From NCBI GenBank assembly GCA_014904845.1, contig MU119254.1, positions 1-64,000 of the forward strand: a stretch of DNA of 64,000 bases. The letters run 5' to 3'. The position numbers and the translations under genes were made by a program. Every line of letters begins with the position of its first letter. Within the stretch, counting starts at the first letter, position 1. The DNA comes from Acephala macrosclerotiorum. Its lineage: Eukaryota > Ascomycota > Leotiomycetes > Helotiales > Mollisiaceae. The notes beneath the pieces are model-generated. The model ran no database searches, was not told where the DNA came from, and saw only the letters and a program-made list of their open reading frames with translations. Positions 46,865-57,842 of this stretch are shown here, piece by piece.

Positions 46865-47215
46865 TCAGTAAAGTCCAACCAGAATATCACCACGAACGCG
46901 AGCGGTCAAATGGACCTCAGCCTCCAAGTCAAGTTTGATGCCAACCATGAGAGCAGCGTCCTTGAGCTTACCATTAGCATCAACGGGACCTTTGAGGAGA
47001 TTGCCTGCAAAGTTCAAAAATTAGCGGGAACATGATCAACCTCGAGATAGAGGGGGCTTACCGATTGGACCATTAGCATTTCCTGAGAGACCAGGCATAG
47101 GAAGTCCATTGGACTTGCCAGTGAAGAGATCGGCTGGGGCGTTCTTGGTTCTGCTCCGGGGGGGTAGTGAGCATATGATTGAGGTTGATAGTCAAGTGAC
47201 GTACGGAGAAGACAT
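46865..47215 (-). CDS. Small conserved-looking protein, 79 aa, three exons
   Basis: Exons 47215-47205 (11 nt only), 47150-47062 and 47004-46865. The introns (54 and 57 nt) have GTACGT and GTAAGC donors and CAG acceptors, the second with a GCTAAT branch, and all phases close at 240 nt. The product starts MSSPTKNAPADLFTGKSNGL, contains PMPGLSGNANGPIG and KLKDAALMVGIKLDLEAEVH, and ends ARVRGDILVGLY. It has no Cys, no membrane segment and no signal peptide; the C-terminal half alternates hydrophobic residues as in a beta-strand pair. No single open frame shows it, so frame-only prediction would miss it. Function unknown; the clean splicing argues that it is real. Confidence 0.75.
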
Positions 47216-48672
47216 CTTGAGTAGGTTTTTTGATTTGTGTTTCGAACGAGATCGTGTCTTAGTTGATAGATCAAGAGCTTGCTTGAGTGAAGAATGTCTT
47301 GAAGATCGAGACTTGGTTGATGTAACAGAACCTGAAGATGAATCGTTTGAAGATGTGGTAAGAGAGCTCCTGCCTGAAGAACTCTTCGTACGCCGTGAAC
47401 TGCTCGAGGTTTTGGATGCTTTGGCTTTATCTGGCTTTCTGAGGAGGAATAAAGTCATGTTCAGTCGGGCATCTTGCTCAACTTTATGCTCTTTCCAACT
47501 GCGAAAACTCCTCTTCTGTATAGGACACGACACAATATCGCCTGGGTTCCTAAAGGGCTCGCCCTTTGCATCTGCAATAAAAATGCACGCGTGCGGAGAA
47601 CTTCACATACGCAATTAGTTAGCTTATGAGACAACGCAGACTCGCAGAATCGTATGTTTTCTTTTTTTCTTAGCCTGTTTTATTACCTCAGAAATATGAG
47701 ATATCTCAACTTGTAAGTCCTTTCTTAAGTAAGTCTCGAGAAGGAGGAAGTAGGGCTTCGCTTCTTGAAATATAATGACCCTAGATTTAATATATGATAA
47801 GAGCTCCACCAGCAAATCCAGCCGCAACTGCCCTGGCGAAACATGCAAGCCATGACACGTCGAGGCCCCAAACCGGGAATACCCGCTCCTATTGACCAAT
47901 TATATTAAATTCCGTTCCGCTGATCCGATCATTCCCATGCTCCCACTATTTCCTCGCAGCTCCTGGAACCGACCTTGTTGAACATTGCGGCACGGAAATA
48001 ATCAGAACCCGTGTTTACAACAGGGGATGGCTCTAGGAGGTTCCGAGTTCTGCCCTAGTTCTCGTAGAGCTTTGTCCTCTCCAAAGAGATGTTTCAAAAT
48101 TCAATGACATGATAATTATCGATGCTCGCCCCATTATGTTCTGCTCGAGTTACTTGAATAATTTGCGCAAATTACCAACCTCAATGAATTTGGTTCTGCG
48201 CCTTCAGAGGGGTGCATTGTGGGGACTTAGTGGCGCATCCCCTGACTCAGGCATCTCAAGTTCCCCGCATTTTTCTGTTGAGTCTTAGACAATTTGTGTA
48301 GCATATAGGCGGCAACCGCCATATTTGTGTCGTTATCAAATGCAAGTCCACGAGAGCTGCCAGATTTGGACACAATTCGAAGGCCAGAGAACTGCCGAGT
48401 GGGTTGTGAGACGAGGAGAGGTTGAACTTAGACGCCACGTATAGTTCAACTAAGGCCTTTGTTCGTACCCTCATCTTAATAGACACTGTCTTATATGCGC
48501 GACATCTCGGAAAATATATCGAACTCTCCCGCATCCCCTGGGATGATCCTCGATTACAAGGGCTATCTACGCGCTAGGACGCACGAAGCTGATTTCTAAG
48601 TGGAGAATATCAACGAGTGAAGAACGTGATAAGAAAGCTTCGGCGGATGCACCCTCTTCAACCCGACCAAAC
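47216..48672. other. Intergenic region
   Basis: Upstream of the 79-aa gene a minus-strand frame (47533-47216) is Ser/Thr/Lys/Arg-rich low complexity and runs into the start of that gene; it may be a transcribed leader. Between 47.6 and 48.6 kb nothing is recognised. Confidence 0.4.
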
Positions 48673-49394
48673 ATGTCTCTCACAATTATCGTTGGTGTTT
48701 CCGCTCTGTTCGGCATATCGGAGGCCATCAAGCAGACGCAGTCCAAAGCTCGTCGAGACGAACATCGTAGCAGAAAATGCCACCTCCTGGTGCACTGCTC
48801 AAAATCATCTCAGTATAGCCCTATTCTTGAAGGGAGAAGAGTAGTGCTGTCGGGGGACAAGGTACGAAACTCAGTCCTTTTCTCTCAGACAAAAATTCTG
48901 ACAATTCATCCTAGCTTTACATTGACACGGGAACAGATATCGAGGTCCCTTTTGGTCATCTGTTCACGGGTTATTTCTACCCATATCTTGAAACGAAATA
49001 CTCGGGTCTCATATCATCAATCGCAGATGATCTTCCTATTATGAATTGGATCTATGTAGACAGAGACACGCTCGAAGTGAAATTTGGCACACGGCCATGG
49101 GCAGAGCATAATCACAACGGTCCCTTCGATTGTACAAGGCAAGATCGACGACTTACCTTTGGTGGCTGGGAGGGTTGGTTAGCTGTCAAGGAAGGCGAAT
49201 TTTGGGCATTGTACTTTGACAGAGACAACGACAGATTGAAATCGAAGGTCAAAGAGGGGACACCGGTGTTGGAGATCGAGCTATGGAGGAGAGAAGTTCG
49301 GGGGGTACCAGTGAAGGTGATGGAGACTGTTCCAGCAGAAAATGGAAAGCATACTGCCACCGAAGAAGATCTGAAGGCTCCGGAGGTTGATTGA
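48673..49394 (+). CDS. Conserved fungal protein of unknown function (222 aa)
   Basis: Exons 48673-48861 and 48915-49394; the 53-nt intron has a CTGAC branch and CCTAG acceptor, and the join is phase 0. The N-terminus is hydrophobic (MSLTIIVGVSALFGISEAI), possibly a membrane anchor. The core reads IMNWIYVDRDTLEVKFGTRP, then GPFDCTRQDRRLTFGGWEGW and FWALYFDRDND. This signature recurs, from memory, in many short filamentous-ascomycete proteins without an assigned function. The C-terminal tail is acidic and likely disordered. No enzyme motif. Confidence 0.8.
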
Positions 49395-51181
49395 TTGAGA
49401 GCTTTCTACCAATAAGATGACATGAATCCGATCGCTTCGAATATGGCGTGAGCGTGATGTTCGTGGCAGGCAAGCCCCAGCAAGAAAACAGGGGGCGGGG
49501 TACTTAAGCGAGCCTGAGCAAGCTAGCCGCTCTAACACAAACCAGGGCAGGTTTGTCAATAATCATGTGATTTACTGCTGAGTTAATGCTGCGGGGTTTT
49601 AAAGGAATTTTCTCTCTCTGAAACCCATTATTATAATAAATTATCAATAATATCAATATTATCAAATTTATTACAAAAGTTGACAAGGTTAGCGCTTGTT
49701 AAATGGCGGTAATGTCAGAGATCCGTTTCATACCGTTTATTAAATTGGCGTAGTCCGAATAATGAAAATCCGTAACTAATTCAGACTTCAGCCTCCAAAC
49801 AACCTTCCTCCCCTTCTTACAAGCCACCACCCCCGGTCCCTCAATGGCAAGTGCAATTTCTTCAGTCATCTCATCACGACGCACATCTCCAATCCTCACT
49901 CAAATATTCTTTATCAATCTCGTCCTTTCGAAACCTGTTGACCATTTGCGCTACCCACATCACTCACGTCGTTCAGCCACTGCGCCATCAACATCGCTGC
50001 CGCAGAGCCATCGATGTCATGTTTCGGATATACCGTCGGATCATAAGTATACGCACTTGTGTTCCAGACAGCTCATGGTGCATACCATTGTGCATCCGTG
50101 ATATTCTTAGCCTCAAGAACTCTCAAGGGGGCTTGGCCAACCAATGGTGACAGACACCAGAGGTTGAGGAGTCTAGCAATTATTAGACTGCGATTCATCA
50201 GAATTCCCTCTTAGATCAGATTTCTCCATCTTTGGTTTGAGCGTTGTGAGTGGTTTCAGGGGGCGAAAACGGCTTGCAGCTGTTTCCAGTGATAATTCGA
50301 AGATGAGACAGGGTACTGAGCTTAAGATTCATCATAGGAATATTATTGATTGACCTTGAGCGGAGACTATGGTGTAGGTATCGAGCCAATAAAATACCTG
50401 CGGGTTGGGACTTACGTCATGTACGCAGAGTCTTCATAGCACCTCGCATTAATTAAAGTCTACTTTCCAAGTGCCTCTGCAGTGTGCATTGCGCTCCATC
50501 GCCTCAGCTTCAGCCTGGTTTTCTTCTTTATCAAGGCCCTACTTACTCGATTTGCGGTGTGATTTTGTTCGCTATGGGGCAAGAGCCTAACACTTGGTTG
50601 GCCATCTCATCGCAAATCTTATCTTTTTGGTTATACGCAAGGATCACGCCTCGTGGATACAGCATTTGCCTAATTTCATAGATTAAAACGGAATACTTGC
50701 CTTATGGATCGGGGTCTCTAGCACTTATTACATGTCCCCGTGATCTTGCATAGCCTGCATGCATATTGATTTGTTCAACCACGATTCTCCCCGTTTCAAT
50801 TGTCCGAAACGCGGAGGAGTTACGTCGCAACTTGCATCGAAGCGACGAAGTCAATTAATATAGCAAGATGCCAATGACATGGTTTTCGCTACTCGGCGTA
50901 TGGCAATGTGCATTACACGAGGCGATCCTCAGGCCCACATATACGAGTAGACCAAAGAGCTAGAAAGAGAAGAAAAGGTCCGCACATCATAACCGAGGTA
51001 GATAGGGGAGGTGATTTCGATCACGTGCGAACGCCGCCGCTTTAATTCTGGCAGCAACTGTCATGTTGCCACGCTATGCCATGCAATTTCATATCCGTGC
51101 TTCCTTCATCATATTTCTATCCTAAATTTATATTCGCCAATGCCCTAAACCAACCCACCCCTTACTGCCAAACTCCGGTCA
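49395..51181. other. Intergenic region, about 1.8 kb
   Basis: Only short frames. A minus-strand piece at 49899-49699 (DEMTEEIALAIEGPGVVACK) could be an eroded exon but has no partner frame that closes. Part of 49610-49680 is AT-rich. Nothing else is recognised. Confidence 0.4.
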
Positions 51182-51745
51182 TTACTTCGTGTCGGAAAAG
51201 GTTTGTTTGAAGTCTTTTATGATATCATCCTACGTTGGGATTAGTAAGTGAGCCCTAGCAGAAAGGAATTCCTCACTTACAATGCTCTCAAGTCCAACAG
51301 AGATCCAAGCTGTTGTTGGGGTTGCTTCGAGATCATTTTGTAACGAATTGCCTGGCTGAAGTATTATGTTTGTCTTTGAACCTCTGATACTAGGAGAATA
51401 TTAGTATTGCTTTCGAGATTGTGATAGAAATAAGGAGATAGCCCGACCTTTGCCTAAGAGAAGCGAGTTTTAATCTGCTGAAGAGTAGCTGAAGAAAGTC
51501 CCGAGACCCTTGAATGAGATGGAAAGCAATCCGCCATATCCACGCTTCAAATATTTCTTGTTCAAGTTGAAGGACAGACTACTTAGGATACCTGGACTTT
51601 CAATCAGACTCATTTCATAGCAAAGACAACACTATAACTTATCAAGATACCTCATAGCTACTAATGTCTCGTTCCCTTGCAGCCACTCCGCAAGCTTCAA
51701 GGCATTAATCGATATCCTCTCAGGTCTCACCGATAGCGTCTCCAT
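51182..51745 (-). pseudogene. Truncated copy of the PLP-fold protein gene (3' exons only)
   Basis: The minus strand reproduces the last third of the gene at 53464-55010. It includes ETLSVRPERISINALKLAEW, then SIRGSKTNIILQP after a TACTAAT...CCTAG acceptor, then TTAWISVGLESI with a GTAAGTGAGG donor, then DDIIKDFKQTFSDTK and a stop at 51184-51182. Intron positions match the full copy. Upstream of about 51745 the similarity stops and a segment equivalent to FQLTAGL is missing. Everything needed for catalysis in this fold lies upstream and is absent. Confidence 0.8.
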
Positions 51746-52684
51746 TTCGAAGGCGGGTGGTATATTTCCTCCCAAAGATTGCAGAACTCCTCGAGATTAT
51801 TTATCCGTTATCAATCAAATAATTTTGCTAAACTAGACTTGCAAAAGGGTATTTTTTCGAAAAACGAGTCATGCCTCATCTGCCAGCGTTTTTTGTTGTC
51901 GGAGAACAGCTGTAGCTGTGATAGGAAGAAAATAGCGGACACACTCGCAGCTCTTGGATTCGGAGGGCGGTGGAGTAGTTTCGTTGCTCTTGCGGAACGG
52001 TGCCAATCTGAGGAGCAATTTGTGTGTCGTCTGCAGTCATACGGGAGGCGCAACAATAGGCAGAAGAAAGAAACCAAAGAGAAGCTCGTCTCGCGAGACC
52101 TTTGAATGCGTTCGGAAACGCAAAGTTTGATATTATCGCGTTGAAAATAATCGTGTCATATAGGTCAATGAAGAAACTACGCAGTGAAGCTAGGTGGCAC
52201 TTGTACAGATAATTGGCTCTGTTTGTTTTTTCATCAGGAAGCCGTCCTCGATAGCCGGGTGGCTCCCGTGCATGTATACTATCGTATTGCTGGAAGACGC
52301 TATGTTTGGCGTTTGGAGAGGGAGTGGTTTGCTGCTTTTGTTTAGGGATGTTCCCCCCCTGTTTTGTGACTTGTACGATTATAGACGATCCTATTCGAAG
52401 GTGCAAGGGGGCTCTTTTTGGCTTGCTTTGGGTCTGGAATGGAACTTTTGGATTCTTTGGTGCTGCTGAAACTCTTCCCATTATCCTCTACAGTGTTTAC
52501 AGATGACCTAATTGCTCCTATGCAACATCCTGCCTGCCGTGCTGTTGTAAGCGGTACATCGGATCAACTATGCGACCAGACTAGAAACCTTAGCTCAATA
52601 TCACACCTAGTTTTATAGCTGGTTGCATACATACCGTTGCAACATTCAGGTTCAATGCCTGTATGGTTTTTCCCCACAAACACT
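51746..52684. other. Region between the relic and a membrane protein
   Basis: A 201-codon minus-strand frame (52481-51876) starts MGRVSAAPKNPKVP and has no recognised domain; codon flow and composition do not convince me. A plus-strand frame at 51779-52105 overlaps it. Confidence 0.35.
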
Positions 52685-53164
52685 CTAGCCGCCTTTTCCA
52701 GAATACCAGCGTGAGATGTCTTTTAAGTCCAAAGTACGATCTACGCGCAAGTTTTCGCTCTTCGTCCACATCCACAACTTGATACTCCTGTCATCCGGTT
52801 GAGCTCTAAGCTGATTGATCCAACGGACTTTAGTGCATTTCACTGCAATAATCAGAGTCATAATCCACATCAGGAACACAGGGACACCAATCCCGAAGAT
52901 GAAGTGAGGCTTGATGCAAAGGCTTTCCTCCCACTTTATCACTGTGGAACATGTCGCATTGCTGGGTGTATTCGTCGTATTCAATGATGCAGAGGCTGCA
53001 TTTATCAGGCGAGAAAGCTCCTGTGCTATTATGTTAGCACCCTTCTCATAGAAGATGTTAGAGATCATACCATTTTTTTCTAGTGACTTGTCTGTAAATT
53101 TGGAGGTGTGTTGCCAGTATCTTTTGCACACGGTAAGATGATTTATGATTTTGAGTATACTCAC
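52685..53164 (-). CDS. Hypothetical single-pass membrane protein, 5' end unresolved
   Basis: The frame has no ATG at its start; its beginning (GTGAGTATACTC) looks like a splice donor, so an upstream exon is probably missing. The visible part has a region with likely N-glycosylation sites (NTT, NAT), two Cys, one strong membrane segment (FIFGIGVPVFLMWIMTLIIA) and a basic tail ending RWYSGKGG. An internal GT-AG pair (53070-53021, good branch) could be spliced but would change frame and lose the membrane segment, so I keep it unspliced. Family unknown. It may be a fragment, since a relic lies next to it. Confidence 0.4.
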   Translation of the reverse strand: MSILKIINHLTVCKRYWQHTSKFTDKSLEKNGMISNIFYEKGANIIAQELSRLINAASASLNTTNTPSNATCSTVIKWEESLCIKPHFIFGIGVPVFLMWIMTLIIAVKCTKVRWINQLRAQPDDRSIKLWMWTKSENLRVDRTLDLKDISRWYSGKGG

Positions 53165-53463
53165 CTTTGTGCACGCGTAACGCTCAAATATTAATATAGG
53201 GTGGTCTGAATAAAATGCGCTAGTGTACTAGTCTGCCTCTTTTTCAATATAATTGGTATTACTTTTATTTTGGCCGTCTACTAGAGTACCCCCACCTCTT
53301 TTATTTTTTAGTCTGGTATTTCGGGTGAAATCTAGAAAATATGAAAATTATTACAAAATTCATAAGAATAATTATTGGATATATCAAATTTGTATATTGA
53401 ATCGTCCTAGACTAAGGTATTCTCAACTACTATAGAGCTCACTTGCATCGCTACAAAGTCCGA

Positions 53464-55010
53464 TCATTCCTTCAAGCGGGAAAGGGCTTGCTGAAAGTCT
53501 TTTATTATATCATCCTGTCAATTTGTCAGCAATTATAGGGTACTGTATGGGCCGCGGATCCTTACGACGCTTTCAAGCCCAACAGAGATCCACACTCTTG
53601 GATTCGCCTCCGGTGACCTGTGGGGTTGGGGTATTATGATCGTCCTCGAGCCTCCGATACTATGAGAGGATTAGTATTTGCTTCTGCACTATAAATTGTT
53701 GACGAGCACTCTGACCTTTTTCCTACAGAAACGAGTTCTAGTTTGCTCGAGAGTAGCTGAAAGATGTCCACAGAGCGTTCCAACGAGACGGAAAGCACCC
53801 CACCATATCTGCGCATTATGTATTTTTTGTTTAAGTTGAAGAATTGAGAACATGAAAGACCTGGAGTAGCACTTAGCTTCAAGCCATAGTGAGAACCAGA
53901 CAACAACTTACCAGGATACAACACTCCAATAACTCCCTTAGAGTCCTCACTGGCATTGATCCACTCCGCAAGCTTCAAGGCATTACTTGATATCCTCTGA
54001 AGTCTCACTGATAGCGTCTCCAACCCCGCAGTCAACTGGAAAGCTTCAAACGGGTTCATACATGGGCCTGTATCTCTCAATATCGCAGCTCTCGAATACG
54101 AGATGAAAGAAAGCTTTCCAAACTTTTCCCAGATCTTAAGACCATGGAAACCCGGAGATGGTTCAAAGAATTGAGGAAACCGTTCCGGACTCTGGCTCCA
54201 GTCAAACTTGCCGCTGTCGATGATTATTCCCGCGCTGTTGGCGCCGGAAATACTGAGCCATGGAGAAGCATCTTGAACTGTGATATCTGCACCATGGTTT
54301 ATTGGACGAATAAGATAGCCTCCTGCTCCTGCGGTGTTGTCAACAATGAGGGGTATGCCTGAGGAGTGAGCTGTTGCTGCGAGAGCTTCGATATCAGAGA
54401 CTATCAACTTGTCGCTCGAGATGCTCTCCGCGAACACGAATTTCGTATCTTTATCGATTGCTTCTCCCACTTGATCGACATTACCACTCTCAATGAAACG
54501 TGCCGTGATGCCCAAAGGAGGTAGTCGGTATTTAAAAGTATGAGCAGCGTCTTCAGAGACAGATGATGCAACAACGATATTGCTCCCAGCTTGCGCTAAA
54601 GCCGTGATGGTCGTGAATAGGGCTGCTGAGCTTGATGAAGTAGCCAATGCAGCTTCCCCGCCTTCTAGTGCTGCCATTCTTGTCTCAAATACGGAAACAG
54701 TTGGGTTGGCTATGCGGCTGTAGCAAAATGCTTCTGCCGTCATGTTGAAGATTGCTGCTCCATGAGCACTGTTTTCGAACACGAATGACTGTGTGGAATT
54801 TTAGAGCTCGTCTTACGTGAGTACGGGGACTGGGGTGGTGGCTTGCAGTAGAGGCATATATTGGTGCATCATTGACTTCATTTTCTATCCGACTGAGCCT
54901 GGGTGCGGTTAACAGTTGCAGCTCCAATATACCTGATAAACTTACCCTGCATGAACACCAAGACTTTCGAATTCGTAAGAAGGCTTCTCGGGTCCCGTGG
55001 ATTCTGCCAT
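53464..55010 (-). CDS. O-acetylhomoserine sulfhydrylase-like PLP-fold protein lacking the catalytic lysine (427 aa)
   Basis: Six exons: 55010-54946, 54898-54847, 54788-53912, 53860-53716, 53659-53566 and 53514-53464. Phases close to 428 codons; the second intron is GC-AG. The whole Cys/Met metabolism PLP-enzyme fold (PF01053) is present: FESLGVHAG, PIYASTSFVFENSAHGA, YSRIANPTVSVFETRM, ATSSSSAALFTTI, the Asp of VDNTAGAGGY that holds the PLP ring nitrogen, and SGKFDWSQSPERFPQF. Where active enzymes have ATKW, here the sequence is DASPW (Pro about 215), so the Schiff-base lysine is missing and the following glycine-rich GHGT-type loop reads SISGANSAG. The frame is clean and six introns splice well, so it looks maintained. 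It may be a pseudoenzyme with a regulatory or binding role. Confidence 0.85.
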
Positions 55011-55784
55011 GGTTTGAAGGTGCTGAAGTTGACTCTCAACTCTCAAAGCTGGTCAATTCTCCTGCTGTTTCCACGACGACACAGCTATCAAGGCTTCCTC
55101 GCTTTGGACCAATCGGCGATATGATACGTGATTAATGTTCTATTCAGTTTTAGAAGGAGCTCGCGTGACAGGCTCTTCAGTGTTCATATCATACCGTCGA
55201 GGATCCGAGAGTTCGGGAGCGGTAACAGCGTTCACGGGTGAAGGCCGATGACAAACAAGGGGTAGAATCGAATTCGGGCTTTTACCGGCACATGGAATTT
55301 AACCTGGTTCACTGATCTTCACGGTTCTCGTCCTTTGGACTGTATCTTGAGGTCGTTCGAGGTGTGGTCGGTCAGTATGGAGCTCAAAAGTGGGGTGAAT
55401 GAGGCGTTGCAGGGAATGGCGCACGCCATCCGAGGTGTGGCTTTTCAGCGCACACACAGCGCCCGTCACCATCAACACTTTACAAAATCTCCACCAAGAA
55501 TGGATCCTTTGAAACATGAGCTTCCTAGCTTTGTGGAAGTGGGCGGGAAGTATCCCATTCTGCATCGCATTTCCGTGATTGCGAAATATCTAGCCTGGAT
55601 TACTTGTGTGGCTAGAACACACGAGGAGGGGTTGCCGCCGATGTTACGATACGCAGCACTGAGGATCGCCGAGGTGCATCCCACTTGCAGAAGATAAGAA
55701 ACCTTCAAATATCTTATATCTTTCCAGCTTCATTACCCTTATTCCATTTTCTATTTCTTTTGATCTGAATATCCTGTCGAAGTC
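55011..55784. other. Divergent intergenic region
   Basis: This lies between the PLP-fold gene (minus) and the MFS gene (plus). Overlapping short frames at 55335-55708 on both strands have no recognised domain. It likely holds both promoters. Confidence 0.45.
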
Positions 55785-57313
55785 ATGGCACCGTCAACGC
55801 TGCTTCGGCTGCGATCGTGGCTCTGGGGCAATGACCCCAAAGATGCCGCTCTCCTCATCAAACTCGACTTCACAATCCTGCCCTACTTTTCCATAATATG
55901 GTTCCTCTTCGGCTTATCTCGATCTTCTTACTCTTCTGCCTATATCTCTGGCATGAAAGAAGCGCTCGACTTTAAAGGAAAAGATTTCAACTATCTCTCC
56001 ACAACATACTTGGTCGTGTACGCAGTATGTCAGATGCCGGGAACGTCTCTCTTGACAATCGCGCCCCCGAAATATGTCTTTGTCGCAGCAAATGTGATGT
56101 GGAGTGTTTTGACACTCATTACGTTCAAGATGAATCATGTATGGCAGATCATTTTGTTGAATGCTTTCGAGGGTGGGTTTTCTGCCATTGCCTATGTGGG
56201 AGCGCATTTCATTTATGGGAGTTGGTATAAGAAGTCTGAACTAGGCACGAGAGCTGCGGTCTTCGTGTGTTTCGGGCACCTTGGGAGTATGGCGGGTGGG
56301 TGGATTCAAGCTGGGTTGCTGGAGAGCTTGGCGGGGAAGAATGGACTTCCAGCATGGAGATGGATCTTCATTATTGTGTCTGTGATTACCATACCTACTG
56401 CAATCTTTGGTAAGTGTTTGAACTCTGATCTCGGCTTTGGCTTTGACTTAACTTTTCAGGCTGGATCTTCATTCCCGGACTTCCCTCTCACCGAAATGCT
56501 TGGTATCTCACAGCGGAGGAAAAGGAACACGCTGCAACCCGACTTGGTCAACCGAGGAAAATGTCGTGGGACAGAACTGTGTTCAAACGGGTTCTCCTCA
56601 GCTGGCAATTTTGGCTACTGCCAACTATCTTCATGCGTAAGTTATAGCTCTGAAACCTTTTTTAAGACCGCTTCTGATTCCTTGCAGTGTACTCCCTCGC
56701 AATTCAAATGGAGCTAAACAACGTCTTCCCCCTTTGGATGGCATCCCGTGGCTACACCACTGTCCAACAAAACAATTACCCAACAGGCCTCTATGCAGCA
56801 GCCATCGTCGGCACAATCTTCTATTCCGTCATTTCCGACAAGATTCAATCCCGCTGGCAATGTTCCCTCGCAATCGGATTCACCTTCGTGATTGGCTCCG
56901 CAATCCTCATCGCAGACCCCAAAGCAGACTCCGGCCACTTCTTCGCTTTTTACTTCCTAGGAACGACCTATGCGCCTCAAGCACTTTGGTATTCTTGGAT
57001 GGCAGATGTCACGGCGCATGATTTCCAGTTGAGGGCTATTACGACGGGATTCATGAATAGTTTCGATTTCGCTTTTGTTACGTGGTGGCCGTTGATCTTT
57101 TATCCGGTGACAGATGCGCCGAATTATAGAAAGGGTTATATTGCCAGCATTGTTACTGGGGGCTTGATTCTACCCTTGGTGTTTGTCATTGCGTATTTAG
57201 AGAAGAGAGGGATTAGGAATGGGACGCTGGGACGGAAGTTTGAGGAGGAGGAGGATGAAGCGAGGGAGAGTGATGAAGGGGTTGTGGAGCAGCATTTACC
57301 TGAGAAGATATGA
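55785..57313 (+). CDS. MFS transporter, anion:cation symporter (ACS) family, Fen2/Vht1-like (475 aa)
   Basis: Exons 55785-56409, 56460-56636 and 56688-57313, with introns of 50 and 51 nt; all phases close. About 12 hydrophobic segments are separated by a central loop (HAATRLGQPRKMSWDRTVF), as usual in MFS. The typical ACS features are the N-terminal LLIKLDFTILPYF, AHFIYGSWYKKSELGTRAAV, and MELNNVFPLWMASRGYTTVQ followed by NNYPTG, which is shared with fungal pantothenate (Fen2) and biotin (Vht1) carriers. The C-terminus is acidic (KFEEEEDEARES). The substrate is probably a vitamin or small carboxylate; not provable here. It is followed in the same direction by a hydrolase and an oxygenase. Confidence 0.9.
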
Positions 57314-57842
57314 GCGAAGGAGGGAGATAGAAAGGAGAAAGGAGATTTTTGAAATATCTAGCTGGACGGCGGCAAAATATAAGGTGATGTACATAATTAA
57401 CGTATCGATGGTAGTTGGGAGTTATGGAGTAGGCGAGCCTACGAAATAGTCGCTGTATCTCAGGGTGTCTTGGCCCGGAATTTCGGGGAGTGAAGCCCTG
57501 AACCGTCAGCTCGGTCCACTGAAATTTAGTGATAATGTCCGAAAATCAACTCGCTTAGCACCCGTGCCTCCGAAGCCTATTCAAGGAATGAAAACTCGAA
57601 TGCGGTTTTGAACGCATTTCACACTATCGTTTCCTCCTAAAAATTTGCTACGGAAGCGGAATCATCCAACTGTTCAATCGAACTTTGGGCAGCGAAGAAA
57701 GTGAAACTCTGTCAGCTTCACGTGCCATCAACCCCACAAAGGAAGGCGCCATCGACGCCACTATTGACAACACATCTCGACCTCCACCGAACATCCACTC
57801 TCTTGCCAAACTTCCTTCGCACACTTAGACCGGCTGACAACC
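57314..57842. other. Intergenic region, MFS to hydrolase
   Basis: 3' sequence of the MFS gene and promoter of the hydrolase gene. No gene recognised. Confidence 0.5.

Noticed and set aside
53021..53070. Intron in the membrane protein at 52685-53164
   Set aside because: Splice signals are good, but removing it changes frame and destroys the membrane segment, while unspliced reading is open throughout.
54819..54846. 28-nt GT-AG intron in the PLP-fold gene
   Set aside because: Far shorter than the 45-60 nt introns of its neighbours, and it adds residues not expected in the family; the overlapping 58-nt GC-AG intron gives the exact family junction.
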